DNA from: Siderastrea radians
Lineage: Eukaryota; Cnidaria; Anthozoa; Scleractinia; Rhizangiidae
Reading direction: 5' to 3'
Assembly: GCA_964017195.1 (NCBI GenBank)
Contig: OZ024898.1
Span: 4,549,482 to 4,613,481, forward strand
DNA length: 64,000 nt
Each line of letters starts with the position of its first letter. Position 1 is the first letter of the stretch. Under the pieces are notes generated by a model. It had not been told where the DNA came from. It saw only the letters and a list, made by a program, of their open reading frames with translations, and did not search any database. Below, piece after piece: positions 32,946-44,990 of the stretch. Made by a program: the position numbers and the translations under genes.

Positions 32946-35900
32946 GAAAATCTAACCGTTTTAACACTTTTTTGGCTTTGCATTGTAGGCAATCTCTTCG
33001 TCGTTTAAATTCTTTTGTCAAATGGAAAATCTCACCGTTGTTTCAAGATTTTTTTGGCCTTCACTTGCAGGCAATCTATCCGTCGTTTCAATTCTTTTCT
33101 CTAATGGGAAATCTAACCGTTGTTTTAATAATTTTTTGGCCTTACATTGTAAGCAATCTATCGGTTATTTCAATTCTTTTGTGGATTGGAAAATCTAACC
33201 GTTGTTTCAACACTTTGTTTGCCTTGCATTGTAGGCAATCTATCCGTCGTTTTAATTCTTTTCTCAAAGGGAAAGTCTAACTTAACCGTTGTTTCAACAA
33301 TCTTTTGGCCTTGCATTGTCAGAAGTCTCTCCATTGTTTCAATTCTTTTGTCAAATGGAAAAACTAACCGTTGTTGCAACAAGTTTGTAGCTTTGCAAAG
33401 TAAGCAATGTATTCCTTGTTTTAATTCTTTTGTCACAGGTAAATTCTGACCGTTGCTTTAACAATATTTTGGCCTTTCATTATAGGGAATGTACCCGTCG
33501 TTTCAATTCTTTTCTCAAATAAGAAATCTAACGGTTGTTTGGACAATTTTTTGGCATTTTCTTGTAGGCAATGTATCTGTCGTTTCAATTCTTTTCTCAA
33601 GTTGGAAATCGAACCTTTGTTTCAACAATTTCTTGGCCTTCCATTGTAGGCAATCTATGCGTTGTTTCAATTCGTTTTTCAAATGGCAAATCTCAGCATT
33701 GTTTTAACAATTTCTTATCTTCGATTGTTGGTAATCTGTCCGTTGCCTTAATTCTTTTTTCAAATGGGAAATCTAACTGTTGTTTCAACACTTTTGTGGC
33801 CTTACATTGTAAGCAATCTATCCGTTTTTTAATTTTTTTTTTTGCAAATGGAAAATCCAATCTTTGGTTCAACAATTTTTTAGCCTTTCATTGTAGGCAA
33901 TCCATTTGTTGTTTCAATTCTTTTCTCAAGTGGGAAATCGTACCGTTGTTGCAACAACTTTTAGCCTTGCATTGTAAGCAATCTATCCGTTGTTTCAATT
34001 CTTTTGTCAGATAGGAAATCGAACCGTTGTTTGAACACTCTTTCGGCCTTCCATTATAGGGAAACTATCCTTTGTTTCAATTCTTTTGTCACATGGAAAA
34101 TCTAACCGTTGTTACAACAGTTTTTTGGCCTTTCATGGTAGGCAATCCATGTGTTGTGTCAATTCTTTTCTCAAATGGAAAATCGTACCGTTGTTGCAAC
34201 AATTTTTTAGCCTTGCATTGTAAGCAATCTATCCGTTGTCTCAAATCTTTTGTCAGATGGGAAATCGAACCGTTGTTTGAACAATTTTTTGGCCTTCCAT
34301 TATAGGCAATCCATCCTTTGTTTCAATTCTTTTCTCGAATTTGAAATCGTACCATTGTTGCGACAATTTTTTAGCCTTGCATTGTAAGCAATCTATCCGT
34401 TGTTTCAATTGTTTTGACAGATGGGAAATCGAACCGTTGTTTGAACAATCTTTTGGCCTTCTATTATAGGAAATCTATCCGTTATCTTAATCAAGTTTTG
34501 TCAAATGGAAAATCTCACCGTTGTTTCAACACTTTGTTTGCCTTACATTAAAAGCAATCTATCCATCGTTTTAATTCTCTTCTCAAATGGAAAATCTAAC
34601 CGTTGTTTCAACAATTTTTTGGCCTTGCATTGTAAGCAGTCTATCCATTGTTTCAATTCTTTTGTCAAATGGAAAATCTAACCGTTGTTTCAACAATTTT
34701 TGTCCTTGCATTGTAGGCAATTAATCCGTCGTTTTAATTTTTTTTTCAAATGGAAAATCAAACCGTTGTCTCAACAATGTTTTGGCCACGGATTGCGGGC
34801 AATCTATCCGTTGTTTCAATTCCTTTGTTACATGGAAAATCTAACCATTGTTTCAACAATGTTTTGGCTTCTTCTCCTTTAGGTAATGTATCCGTCGCCT
34901 TAATTCTTTTTTCAAATGGGAAATCTAACCGTTGTTTCAACAGTTTTTTGGCCTTACATTGTAAGCAATCTATCCTTTTTTTAAATTTTATTTTTGTCAA
35001 ATGGAAAATCCAACCTTTGGTTCAACAATTTTTTAGCCTTTTGTTGTAGGCAATCCATGTGTTGTTTCAATTCTTTTCTCAAATGGGAAATCGTACCGTT
35101 GTTGCAACAATTTTTTAGCCTTGCAATGTAACTAACCTATCCGTTGTTTCTATTGCTTTGTTACATGGAAATTCTAAGCGTTGTTTCAACAATATTCTGG
35201 CCTTTCATTATAGGGAATTTACCCGTCATTTCAATTCTTTTCTCAAATGGGAAATCTAACCGTTGTTTCAACAATTTTTTGGCCTTTCATTGTAGGCAAT
35301 CCATTTGTTGTGTCAATTCTTTTCTCAAACGGAAAATCGTACCGTTGTTGCAACAATTTTTTAGCTTTGTATTGTAAGCAATCTATCCGTTGTCTCAAAT
35401 CTTTTGTCAGTTGGAAAATCTCACCGTTGTTTGAACAATTTTTTGGCCTTCCATTATAGGCAATCCATCCGTTGTTTCAATTCTTTTCTCAAATGGGAAA
35501 TCGTACCGTTGTTGTAACAATTTTTTAGCCTTGCATTGTAAGCAGTCTATCCATTGTTTCAATTCTTTTGTCAAGTGGAATATCTAACCGTTGTTTCAAT
35601 AATTTTTTGTCCTTGCATTGTAGGCAATTAATCCGTCGTTTTAATTTTTTTCTCAAATGGAAAATCAAACCATTGTCTCAACAATGTTTTGGCCATGGAT
35701 TAGGGGCAATCTATCTGTTGTTTCAATTCTTTTCTCAAATGGAAAATCTAACCGTTGTTTCAACAATTTTTTGACCCTGCATTGTAAGTAGTCTATCCAT
35801 TGTTTCAATTCTTTTGTCAAATGGAAAATCGAGCTGTTGTTGCAACAATTTTTTAGGTTTGCATTGTAAGCAATCTATTCGTTGTTTGAATTCCTTTGTC

Positions 35901-37480
35901 ACATAGAAAATCTAACCGTTGTTTAAACAATATTGAGCTTTTAATTGTAGGGAATGTACTAGTCGTTTCAATTCTTTTCTAAAATGGGAAATCAAACCGT
36001 TGATTCAACAATTTTTTGGCTTTACATTGTAAGCAATCTACCTGTTGTTTCAATTCTTTTGTCAAACGGCAAATCGTACCGTTGTTGCAACAAATTTTTT
36101 AGCCTTGAACTCTTTTTTCAGATAGGAAATCGATCCGTTGTTTTGAACAATTTTTTGGCCTTCCATTATAGGCAATCCATCCGTTATTTCAATTCTTTTC
36201 TCAAATGGGAAATCGTACCGTCGTTGGAACAATTTTTTAGCCTTGCATTGTAAGCAATCTATCCGTCGTTTGAATTCCTTTCTCAGGTGGGAACTCTCAC
36301 CGTTATTTTAACGTTTTTTTTTCCTTTGTATTGAAAACAATCGACCCGTCCTTTAAATTTTTTTCTCAAATGGAAAATCAAACCGTTGTTTCAACAATGT
36401 TTTCGCATTGGATTACGTGTAATCTATCCGTTGTTTCAATTATCTTGTCACATGAAAAATCTAACCGTTTTTTCAACAAAGTTTTGGCTTCTTCTTGAAA
36501 CAATCTATCCTTTTTTTCAATTCTTTTGTCAAATTGAAAATCTAACTGTTGTTTTAACAATGTTTTGGCCTTTAATTTCGAGCAACCTATCCCTTGTTTC
36601 AATTCTTTTCTCTAATGGGAAATCTAACCGTTGTTTCAACAATTTTTTGGCCTTACATTGTAAGTAATCTATTGATTGTTTCAATTTAATTGTCAAACGG
36701 AAAATCTAACCGTTGTTTTAACACTTTTTTGGCCTTACATTGTAGACATTCTATCTGTCGTTTCAATTCTTTTCTTAAATGGAAAATCTAACAGTTGTCT
36801 CAACAATTTTATGGCTTTTTTTTGTAGGCAATCTATCCGTTGTATCAATTTTTTCTCAAGTGGGAAATCTAACCGTTGTTTCAACAATTTTTTGGCTTTC
36901 CATTGTAGGCAATCTATCTGTCGTTTCAATTCGTTTTTCAAATTTAAAATCTCACCGTTGTTTCAACAATTTTGTACTTCGATTCTAGGTAATCTACCTG
37001 TTGTTTCAGTTTTTTTCTCAAACGGGAAATCGAACTGTTTTTTAAACAATTTTTTTTTGCTTTGCACTGTAAGCAATCCATCCGTTGTTTCAAATCCTTT
37101 CTAAAATAAAAAATCTAACCGTTGTTTTAACACTTTTTGTGCTTTGCATTGTAGGCAATCGATCCGTCGTTTTAATTTTTTTCTCAAATGGAAAATCAAA
37201 CCGTTGTTTCAACAATGTTTTGGCCTTGGATTGCGGGCAACCTATCCGTTGTTTCAATTCTTTTGTCACATGGAAAATCTAACCGTTGTTTCAACAATTT
37301 TTGTCCTTGCATTGTATTCAATTAATCCGTTGCTTCAATTCTTTTCTCAAAGGGGAAATCGAACCGTTGTTGGAACAGTTTTTAGCCTTGCATTGTAAGC
37401 AGTCTATCTTTTGTTTCAATTCCTTTGTCACATGGAAAATCTAACCGTTGTTTCAACTACAATTTTTTGGCTTTTACTTG
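32946..37480 (+). repeat. Satellite array segment 2 (82-83 bp monomer)
   Basis: About 55 monomers of the same satellite, resuming after the TA-flanked element and cut at 37480 by the gypsy element. Mixed monomer types; no long perfect higher-order unit was obvious. Confidence 0.97.
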
Positions 37481-37617
37481 TGTAACACTACTAAGGACAC
37501 AACAAGCTTCCGAAGCGAACTATAATTCTTCATGAATACAGAACACACTCAAGCACATGTTTACTACACTCAGACTACGCATGTCCGACTTAACTCGGGC
37601 TCAGGCCCCACACTACA
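37481..37617 (-). repeat. 3' LTR of the gypsy element, with adjacent polypurine tract
   Basis: 137 bp. Immediately inside (37618-37635, read on the minus strand) lies ATGGGAGGGGGTAG, the expected polypurine primer for plus-strand synthesis. Confidence 0.92.
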
Positions 37618-37666
37618 CTACCCCCTCCCATATAAGGTCAGAGGTTAGAGCCTGAATTATCAAAAG

Positions 37667-38694
37667 TTAAATAGCAACTGTTCCAACAACAGTAAAAGGC
37701 AATGCAGGATAAACAACAACTGTTCTAACGTAGTCCTGGAGCCACAATGGCTCTCTTCGTTCGCGTCTCGGTCTAACTGGACTTTGACTTAATTCATTAA
37801 ACGATTCATTGTTTACTGAAGGGACCTCCAGCTGGTAAGGCACGTCAGCGGGCTGTGCATCTGGACTTAGAGTTCCACTCGCCTCCTGGACCTGAGGCTT
37901 TTCATGACCCTCTGTGGCCGGAACGACAGGATTTTCCAGCCATTCCAATTCGACCCCACCAGTATCACCAGCTGCTCCCTGGGCTTGAGTTGGCTGCAGC
38001 ACATCTGTCGAGCTTTCTGATTGAGCCGCTCCTCTGGAAGTGGTTGCTTGAGAAGGTTTCTCATGGACCTCTGGTGGTGTTAAACAAGGTTTCAGGTAAT
38101 TGAAATGTACCACCTTCCTCCTGCGTCGCTCCCCGGCTTTCCTTCTCTCCTCCTCAATGCGATAGGTAACATCAGAGAGGGCTTTCACAACCCTCCAAGG
38201 ACCACACCAATGTTTGAGGAATTTCTTCCTCCTTGGTCTGGTTCGGTTTAGATACCAGACTCGGTCTCCTACACGAAACCGCTGACCGTGGCATTTGGTG
38301 TCGTAATAAGCTTTCTGAGTTTTCTGCGCCCGCTTGAGGTTCTCTCTCACTATGTGCTCTGTCTCCTCCAGTTGCTTCTTTTGCTGAATAACATAATCGG
38401 GATAAGACTGTGCCCCTCCCTGGGGCGGTGACGTGTCAAGCTTCAGGATTGCGTCAAGAGGCAAGATAGCTTCTCTGCCAAACATTAGACGGTAAGGGGT
38501 AAATCCAGTTGACTCATGTACACTGGTATTGTACGCAAGGACCGCTTTCGGTACAAAGTCTGCCCAGTCCCGGCGATGGTCAGAAATCAATTTGCTCAAA
38601 ATCTTCACCAGTGATTTGTTTAGTCTCTCCACTTGCCCATCACCCTGAGGATGATATGGCGTTGTTCGAGTTTTTGCTGCATCAATTAAATCAC
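37667..38694 (-). pseudogene. Gypsy integrase C-terminal half with GPY/F-like module and long tail
   Basis: After a frameshift near 38690 the frame continues DAAKTRTTPYHPQGDGQVER, which holds the third catalytic acid of the integrase core (E in GQVER). Helices with WADFVPKAVLAYNTSVHEST follow, then the C-terminal module (GDRVWYLNRT and KHWCGPWRVV), the GPY/F-type DNA-binding fold. A Pro/Glu/Ser-rich tail of about 130 residues ends at 37667. The product would join cDNA ends to target DNA in the nucleus. Confidence 0.88.
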
Positions 38695-40050
38695 ACAGTC
38701 CCTTGCATTGAAGACAGCTCCATCCACTTTGGCTCCCTGATCAGAATGTAAACTCTCAAAGCAGCCAAACCGGCATATGTACTCGTCCATCACTTTCTTT
38801 GCAAGCGTTACTGCTGAAGTGTTCCTCACTGGGAAAGCCTGGGCAAATTTAGTAAAGTGATCGGAAACCACCAGCAGCCACTCGTGACCCGAGCTTGACC
38901 TTGGCGTAGGTCCAACTATGTCTATAGCAACTCTTTGCAAGGGGTGACCTGACTTGATGTTGATAAGAGGTGCTTTAGGCAACTTGCTGGGGTCATTAAC
39001 TTCAGCACACGGACCACACCTTCCAACGTGATTTTCGAGATCCTCACGCATGTCATGCCAGTAAAATCTCCTCCGCACCTTCTCCAAAGTTTTTGACACA
39101 CCAAGGTGACCGGCTGACGGACTATCATGAAGGGCATACAACACTTGAGGCACAAGACTTTCTGGCAAACAAATCTGCTGGTAGATCTCCTGGCCTGTCA
39201 CTTCGTTTTCCCAGCGTCTGAACACCAGACCATCCTTGAGAAACAGCCTTCCCCACTGTGACCAGTACGACAGAATTTTGCGCCCACCTCCTTCCACATC
39301 ACGCCTCGCGGGTCTTCCACCAGATTTAAGCCAATCCACCACCTGCGACAGAACAGGGTCTTGTTTCTGGGTTGCTTTGATACATTCATTTGACAGTGGC
39401 TCTACGTTGACGGACTGGATCAACATGGCATCCTCCTCACCCTGTTCCTCTAGAGTGGTACCTTCCCCTGTCAGGCGGGAGAGTCCATCTGCATTTCCAT
39501 GCAAATGTCCAGGGCGATGTTCCACCTCAAAGTCAAAATCACTCAGCCTTTCTAGCCACCGGGCAACCTGACCCCTAGGGTTCTTGAAATTCTTTAGCCA
39601 CTGTAGAGCACTATGGTCAGTCCTAGCAAGAAATCGTCTGCCGTAGAGATATGTCTCAAAGTGTTCCGATCCCCAAACAAGGGCTAAAAGTTCCTTCCGG
39701 GTCGTGCTATAGTTTCGTTCAGCCTTTGATAGTGCACGTGCTGCATATGCTATAACACGCTCTTTACCATCCTGAACCTGAGATAACACTGCTCCCAAGC
39801 CACTGTCACAGGCATCAGTGTCTAAAATAAATGGTACATCCAACCGAGGAAAAGCAAGGATGGGGGCGTTCATCAACTTCCGCTTAATGTTCAGAAAGGC
39901 TTCTTCACACTCAGCTGTCCATCTAAAACGTTCACCCTTTTGAGATGCACTGTGTAAGGGGGCGGCAATGTCAGCATAGTTTGGCACAAATTCTCGGTAA
40001 TAACCAGCTGTTCCCATAAATGCTTTCAGCTGGCTCTCATTTTCTGGCAC
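38686..40050 (-). pseudogene. Gypsy RNase H and integrase N-terminal half
   Basis: It starts at the end of RT (QLKAFMGTAGYYREFVPNYA). RNase H follows, with FILDTDACDSGLGAVLSQ, then YSTTRKELLALVWG and RTDHSALQWL supplying the D, E and D metal ligands. The integrase HHCC zinc module is present (HLGVSKTLEKVRRRFYWHDM and CGPCAE), then IDIVGPTP with the first core aspartate and LHSDQGA with the second. A one-base shift near 38690-38700 ends the frame at 38686. Confidence 0.92.
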
Positions 40051-41752
40051 TGGCCACTCCCTTATGACTTTGCACTTTCTCTGGATCCGTAGAAATGCAA
40101 TCCCGGGTCACCACATGACCTAGCACAACCACCTGTTCTGACAAGAAGTTGCATTTCTTAGGGTTAATCTTCAAGCCTGCTTCCGACAAAGGCGACAGGA
40201 CCAGGGACAGTCTCTCTCGATGCTCCTGTAAGGTTCGGCCAAAGATGATGATGTCATCTAGATACACTAGACAGTCTGACCAGCACAAACCTTTCAAGAC
40301 AAGATGCATAGCCCTCATGAAACAGGCAGGTGCATTTGTTAGGCCAAAACTTAACTTGCGGAATTGGTAAAGGCCATCCGGGGTTGCGAAGGCTGTTTTC
40401 TCCCGATCTTCTTCTGCAACATCAATTTGCCAGTATCCACGGAGCAGATCAAGGTGAGAAAACCACTGTGCACCAGCTTAACTCTCTAATATGTCATCAC
40501 AACGTGGAAGTGGGTACAAGTCTCACTTGGTTACCTTGTTCAGAGCCCGATAGTCTACACAGAAGCGTTGACTGCCGTCAGGCTTGGCAAACAAAACTAC
40601 TGGAGAGGACCACGGAGATTCAGACGGCTCTATGATCTGTGCTTCAAGCATTTCATCCACTTGACGGCGCATTTCTTGCCTTTTATGGAAAGGGACTCTT
40701 CTAGGTGGTACCTGAATTGGCTGTGCTGATCCAGTGTCAATGGTATGTTTCGCACCTCTGGCTGTACCTAAATCCCATGGCCCCTTTGAAATGCAGTCAG
40801 CATAAGTGGACAGAACCTCATAGTGCTTACGTTTTTCCTCTTCTGGAACCAACTCACTACTTATGGGAAACATCTCTTCCAAAGGAATACTACCATTGTC
40901 AGAGTTTTTCACAAAAACCGCACTACACTGCCTAGTCCCCAATTCCACCTCAACATTTTCCTTAGCAGCCCCTACAACTTTGTAACCCTCACTCAAGCCA
41001 CCTTTGTCAGGCAGTTCATGTACACCCACTAGTGGGTGGAGGTCCCCAATACTGCTGCAGCGGTAAATTTTGAGAGGTTTGTTAAGGCTATTAAACACAC
41101 GAACTGGTATTCGACCATCTTTTACAGTTACTGCAGTCGGCAAGGCCCCAGCGGAATACCTTTCTGAAAACTTGCTTCGTGGTTCAACCACACCGACACA
41201 TTCCTACAGGCCACTCACCCCCTTGATCTCACAAGGTATATCAGCAACCATATTTGGTGATAATGTCACGGTTTCAGCAACAGTAATCCTGTAAACTTTA
41301 TCAAGGGGACCAAACACCATCTTACTGGGTCCCTCTTTACTGTATACAGTGTTATTGTCAAAGTTAATAATACACTTGTGAGCCATTAGAAAATCTATGC
41401 CAATCAATACTTGTTGTGGTAACCCTCGACATACTAACACCCTATGTTGCGCCTTGATACCACCAAGCTCATTTGTCAACTCTGTTTCACCAACAACATC
41501 AAGTGGCATGTTATTGGCCCCAAGAACAGGCTTTCTTGGGGGTTCAAACTTAGTTGTATTAGTGTTAATACAATGGTATATGTCATCACTGATAATTGTC
41601 GCTTCAGCACCGGTGTCCAGTAAAGCATGGGACAGAACACCATTGACACGACATGGCATAAATGCACCCTTTGAGTTATCGGGCGGGATCACTTCTGGCT
41701 GCACCCCGCCCGTCTCCAGTTTCCCTGGTCGTGACGAACTTGATGAGGACAA
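40037..41752 (-). pseudogene. Gypsy protease and reverse transcriptase, interrupted
   Basis: One frame from 41752 to about 40050 contains an aspartic protease with LLDTGAEATII and a later VLIGIDFLMAH. RT follows with EAQIIEPSESPWSSPVVL, CVDYRALNK, LDLLRGYWQI, FGLTNAPACF and the polymerase box LVYLDDIIIFG (about 40260). In-frame stops lie at about 41204 (between protease and RT), 40523-40525 and 40478-40480. A one-base insertion near 40065 moves the reading to the RNase H frame. Lengths are normal for the family, so damage is by small changes rather than large deletion. Confidence 0.93.
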
Positions 41753-42623
41753 TTTCGGATGAAATGGTTCAGACTACCACACTTAAAGCATGCTCTAGGA
41801 GACTCTACACTGTCATTCCTACCTTGCCTTCCTTGAGGAACGCTCTTGAACTTCTCTAAAATTTCTGCTTGTTGTTGAAAGAGTTGCTGAGCCCATGCTG
41901 GGGGCTCGGGGGTGCCATGATGTGAAGTAAAATTCCCGTCCACCTTTTCTTCGGACGTTGAAGTAAGAACGTAAGCATTCCCTTTGTTTAACACTTTTTG
42001 ATTCGATTCATATCGCTGAGCGGCCGCCAGTGCTTCATCCAAGGTATTCGGGCCCAAATCCAACACCTTCTCTCGTAACGTAAGGGGGGTCAAAGCACCA
42101 ATGAAGAAATCTCTCGCAGTGTGATCAAGTATAACTAGCGGGTCATCGGGATAGGCCAGCTCGACAAGGCGAGAGACTTCGCATCTCAGTTGATGTAAAT
42201 CCTCGTCGGGTCTACGTAACCTGGCTCGAAGAGTAGAACTGTGCACTTGTCGTAATTCTTTCGGAATGAAACGATCTGTCAGCGAGCGTTCAAGAACCTC
42301 CCATGTGGATGTTTGCTCGGCAGTGAGACTGTGATATGTCTGCTCGGCGAGGCCTTTCAGGTACGCGGGCAAAATTTGACATTGAAGCTGGGCATTCCCC
42401 TATTCAGCGAAGCGATGTTTTTAAATTTCCGTAACCACACCAGCCAGTTTTCTCCCGAAGCAGCCGAAAAGGTTTCCGGTTTAATGCGAAGAGAATGATC
42501 CGCCAAGGCGATCGATGAGCCGGCGGAGCTGTGCGAACTGGCCGCATTCGTTTCACTTTTCTTCGCAAGGTTGGCTTCTAACTTAGCCACTTTCGCCTCC
42601 AAGGCCTTCACAGTTTCCTCCAT
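41689..42623 (-). pseudogene. Gypsy Gag with zinc knuckle, frameshifted
   Basis: The start is chosen at 42623 (MEETVKALEAKVAKLEANLA), just inside the primer-binding site; the N terminus is a short coiled coil. A frameshift at about 42360-42380 separates it from the main capsid part (LPAYLKGLAEQTYHSL, LRARLRRPDEDLHQL). The frame ends after a CCHC knuckle, CFKCGSLNHFIRNC (about 41790). Protease overlaps the Gag end in another frame, as is usual with -1 or +1 frameshift expression. Confidence 0.88.
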
Positions 42624-42631
42624 GACCAAAT

Positions 42632-42651
42632 ATCCCACCGCTGCCACCAAA
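42632..42651 (-). promoter_or_regulatory. Primer-binding site of the gypsy element
   Basis: Next to the 5' LTR, on the minus strand, TGGTGGCAGCGGTGGGAT follows the LTR after one or two bases. The TGG start is standard. Resemblance to the 3' end complement of initiator Met tRNA is partial, so the primer tRNA is a guess. Confidence 0.6.
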
Positions 42652-42788
42652 TGTAACACTACTAAGGACACAACAAGCTTCCGAAACGAACTATAATTCT
42701 TCATGAATATAGAACACACTCAAGCACATGTTTACTACACGCAGACAACGCATGTCCGACCTAACTCGGGCTCAGGCCCCACGCTACA
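42652..42788 (-). repeat. 5' LTR of the gypsy element
   Basis: 137 bp, differing from the 3' LTR at six positions. Followed by the target duplication CTTG at 42789-42792. Confidence 0.92.
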
Positions 42789-43020
42789 CTTGTATGCAAT
42801 CTATACGTCGTTTCCATTTTTTTTCTCAAATGGAAAATCTAACCGTTGTTTCAACAATTTACTGGCCTTTGATTGCAGACAATCTATCCGTTGTTTCAAT
42901 TCTTTTGTCAAATGTGAACTCTCGCCGTTATTTTAACGCTTTTTTGGCTTTGTATTGTAGGCAATCGATCCATCGTTTTAATTTTTTTCTCAAATGGAAA
43001 ATCTAACCGTTGTTTCAATA

Positions 43021-44990
43021 ATGTTTTGGCTTCTTCTTGTAAGCAATCTATCCGTCGTTTCAATTCCTTTCTCAAATGCAAAATCTCACCGTTGTTTCAA
43101 CAATTTACTGGCCTTCGATTGCAGGTAATCTATCCGTTGTTTCAATTCTTTTGTCAAATGTGAAATCTCACCGTTATTTCAACGCTTTTTTGGCTTTGTA
43201 TTGTAGGCAATCGATCCGTTTTTCTTAATTTCTTTCTCAACTGGAAAATCAAACCGTTGTCTCAACAATGTTTTGGCCTTGGATTGCGAGCAATCTCTCC
43301 GTTGATTCAATTCGTTTGTCACATGGAAAATCTAACCGTTCTTTCAACAATGTTTCGGCTTCTTCTTGTAGGCAATCTATCCGTCGTTTCAATTCTTTAC
43401 TCAAAGGGAAAATCTAACCGTTGTTGCAACAGTTTTTAACCGTGCATTGTAAGCAATGTATCCCTTGTTTCAATTCCTTTGTCACATGGGAGTTCTAATC
43501 GTTATTTCAACAATATTTTGCCGTTTCATTATAGGGAATGTTGCCGTCGTTTCAATTCTTTTCTCAAATGGGAAATCTAACCGTTGTTTCAACAATGTTT
43601 TGGCCTTGGATTGCGGGCAATCTATCCGTTGTTTCAATTCCTTTGTCACATGGAAAATCTAACGGTTGTTTCAACAATGTTTTGGCTTCTTCTTGTAAGC
43701 AATCTATCCGTCGTTTCAATTCCTTTCTCAAATGCAAAATCTCACCGTTGTTTCAACAATTTACTGGCCTTCGATTGCAGGTAATCTATCCGTTGTTTCA
43801 ATTCTTTTGTCAAATGTGAAATCTCACCGTTATTTCAACGCTTTTTTGGCTTTGTATTGTAGGTAATCGATCCGTTTCTTTTTTTAATTTCTTTCTCAAC
43901 TGGAAAATCAAACCGTTGTCTCAACAATGTTTTGGCCTTGGATTGCGGGCAATCTCTCCGTTGTTTCAATTCCTTTGTCACATGGAAATTCTAACCGTTC
44001 TTTCAACAATATTTCGGCTTCTTCTTGTAGGCAATCTATCCGTCGTTTCAATTCTTTACTCAAAGGGAAAATCTAACCGTTGTTGCAACAGTTTTTAACC
44101 GTGCATTGTAAGCAATGTATCCCTTGTTTCAATTCCTTTGTCACATGGGAGTTCTAATCGTTATTTCAACAATATTTTGCCGTTTCATTATAGGGAATGT
44201 TGCCGTCGTTTCAATTCTTTTCTCAAATGGGAAAACTAACCGTTGTTTCAACAATGTTTTGGCCTTGGATTGCGGGCAATCTATCGGTTGTTTCAATTCC
44301 TTTGTCACATGGAAAATCTAACCGTTGCTTCAACAATGTTTTGGCTTCTTCTTGTAAGCAATCTATCCGTCGTTTCAATTCCTTTCTCAAATGCAAAATC
44401 TCACCGTTGTTTCAACAATTTACTGGCCTTCGATTGCAGGTAATCTACCCGTTGTTTCAATTCTTTTGTCAAATGTGAAATCTCACCGTTATTTCAACGC
44501 TTTTTTTGGCTTTGTATTGTAGGTAATCGATCCGTTTCTTTTTTTTAATTTCTTTCTCAACTGGAAAATCAAACCGTTGTCTCAACAATGTTTTGGCCTT
44601 GGATTGCGGGCAATCTCTCCGTTGTTTCAATTCCTTTGTCACATGGAAAATCTAACCGTTCTTTCAACAATGTTTCGGCTTCTTCTTGTAGGCAATCTAT
44701 CCGTCGTTTCAATTCTTTTCTCAAAGGGAAAATCTAACCGTTGTTGCAATAGTTTTTAACCGTGCATTGTAAGCAATATATCCCTTGTTTCAATTCCTTT
44801 GTCACATGGGAGTTCTAATCGTTATTTCAACAATATTTTGCCGTTTCATTATAGGGAATGTTGCCGTCGTTTCAATTCTTTTCTCAAATGGGAAATCTAA
44901 ACGTTATCTCAACATCTTTTTGGCCTTACATTGAAAGCAATCTATCCGTTCTTTTTTTAAATTTTTTTTTGCAACTGCAAAATCCAACCT
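43021..44990 (+). repeat. Higher-order repeat, about 660 bp (8 monomers), 3 copies
   Basis: ATGTTTTGGCTTCTTCTTGT marks start points at 43021, 43677 and 44336 (steps of 656 and 659). Rare features such as CAATTTACTGGCCTTCGATT and GGGAGTTCTAATCG recur at the same phase. Related single copies lie near 23940-24640 and 46930-47560. Confidence 0.88.

Larger units (their letters stand above)
37481..42788 (-). mobile_element. Ty3/gypsy LTR retrotransposon, 5.3 kb, degenerate
   Basis: Two 137-bp LTRs (TGTAACAC...CTACA) bound the element, with CTTG on both outer sides as a 4-bp target duplication inside a satellite monomer. On the minus strand the order is gag, protease, RT, RNase H, integrase, the Ty3/gypsy order. 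The LTR pair differs at 6 of 137 positions, so the insertion is not very recent. Frameshifts and stops in gag, at the protease/RT join, in RT and in integrase make it non-autonomous. Confidence 0.95.
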
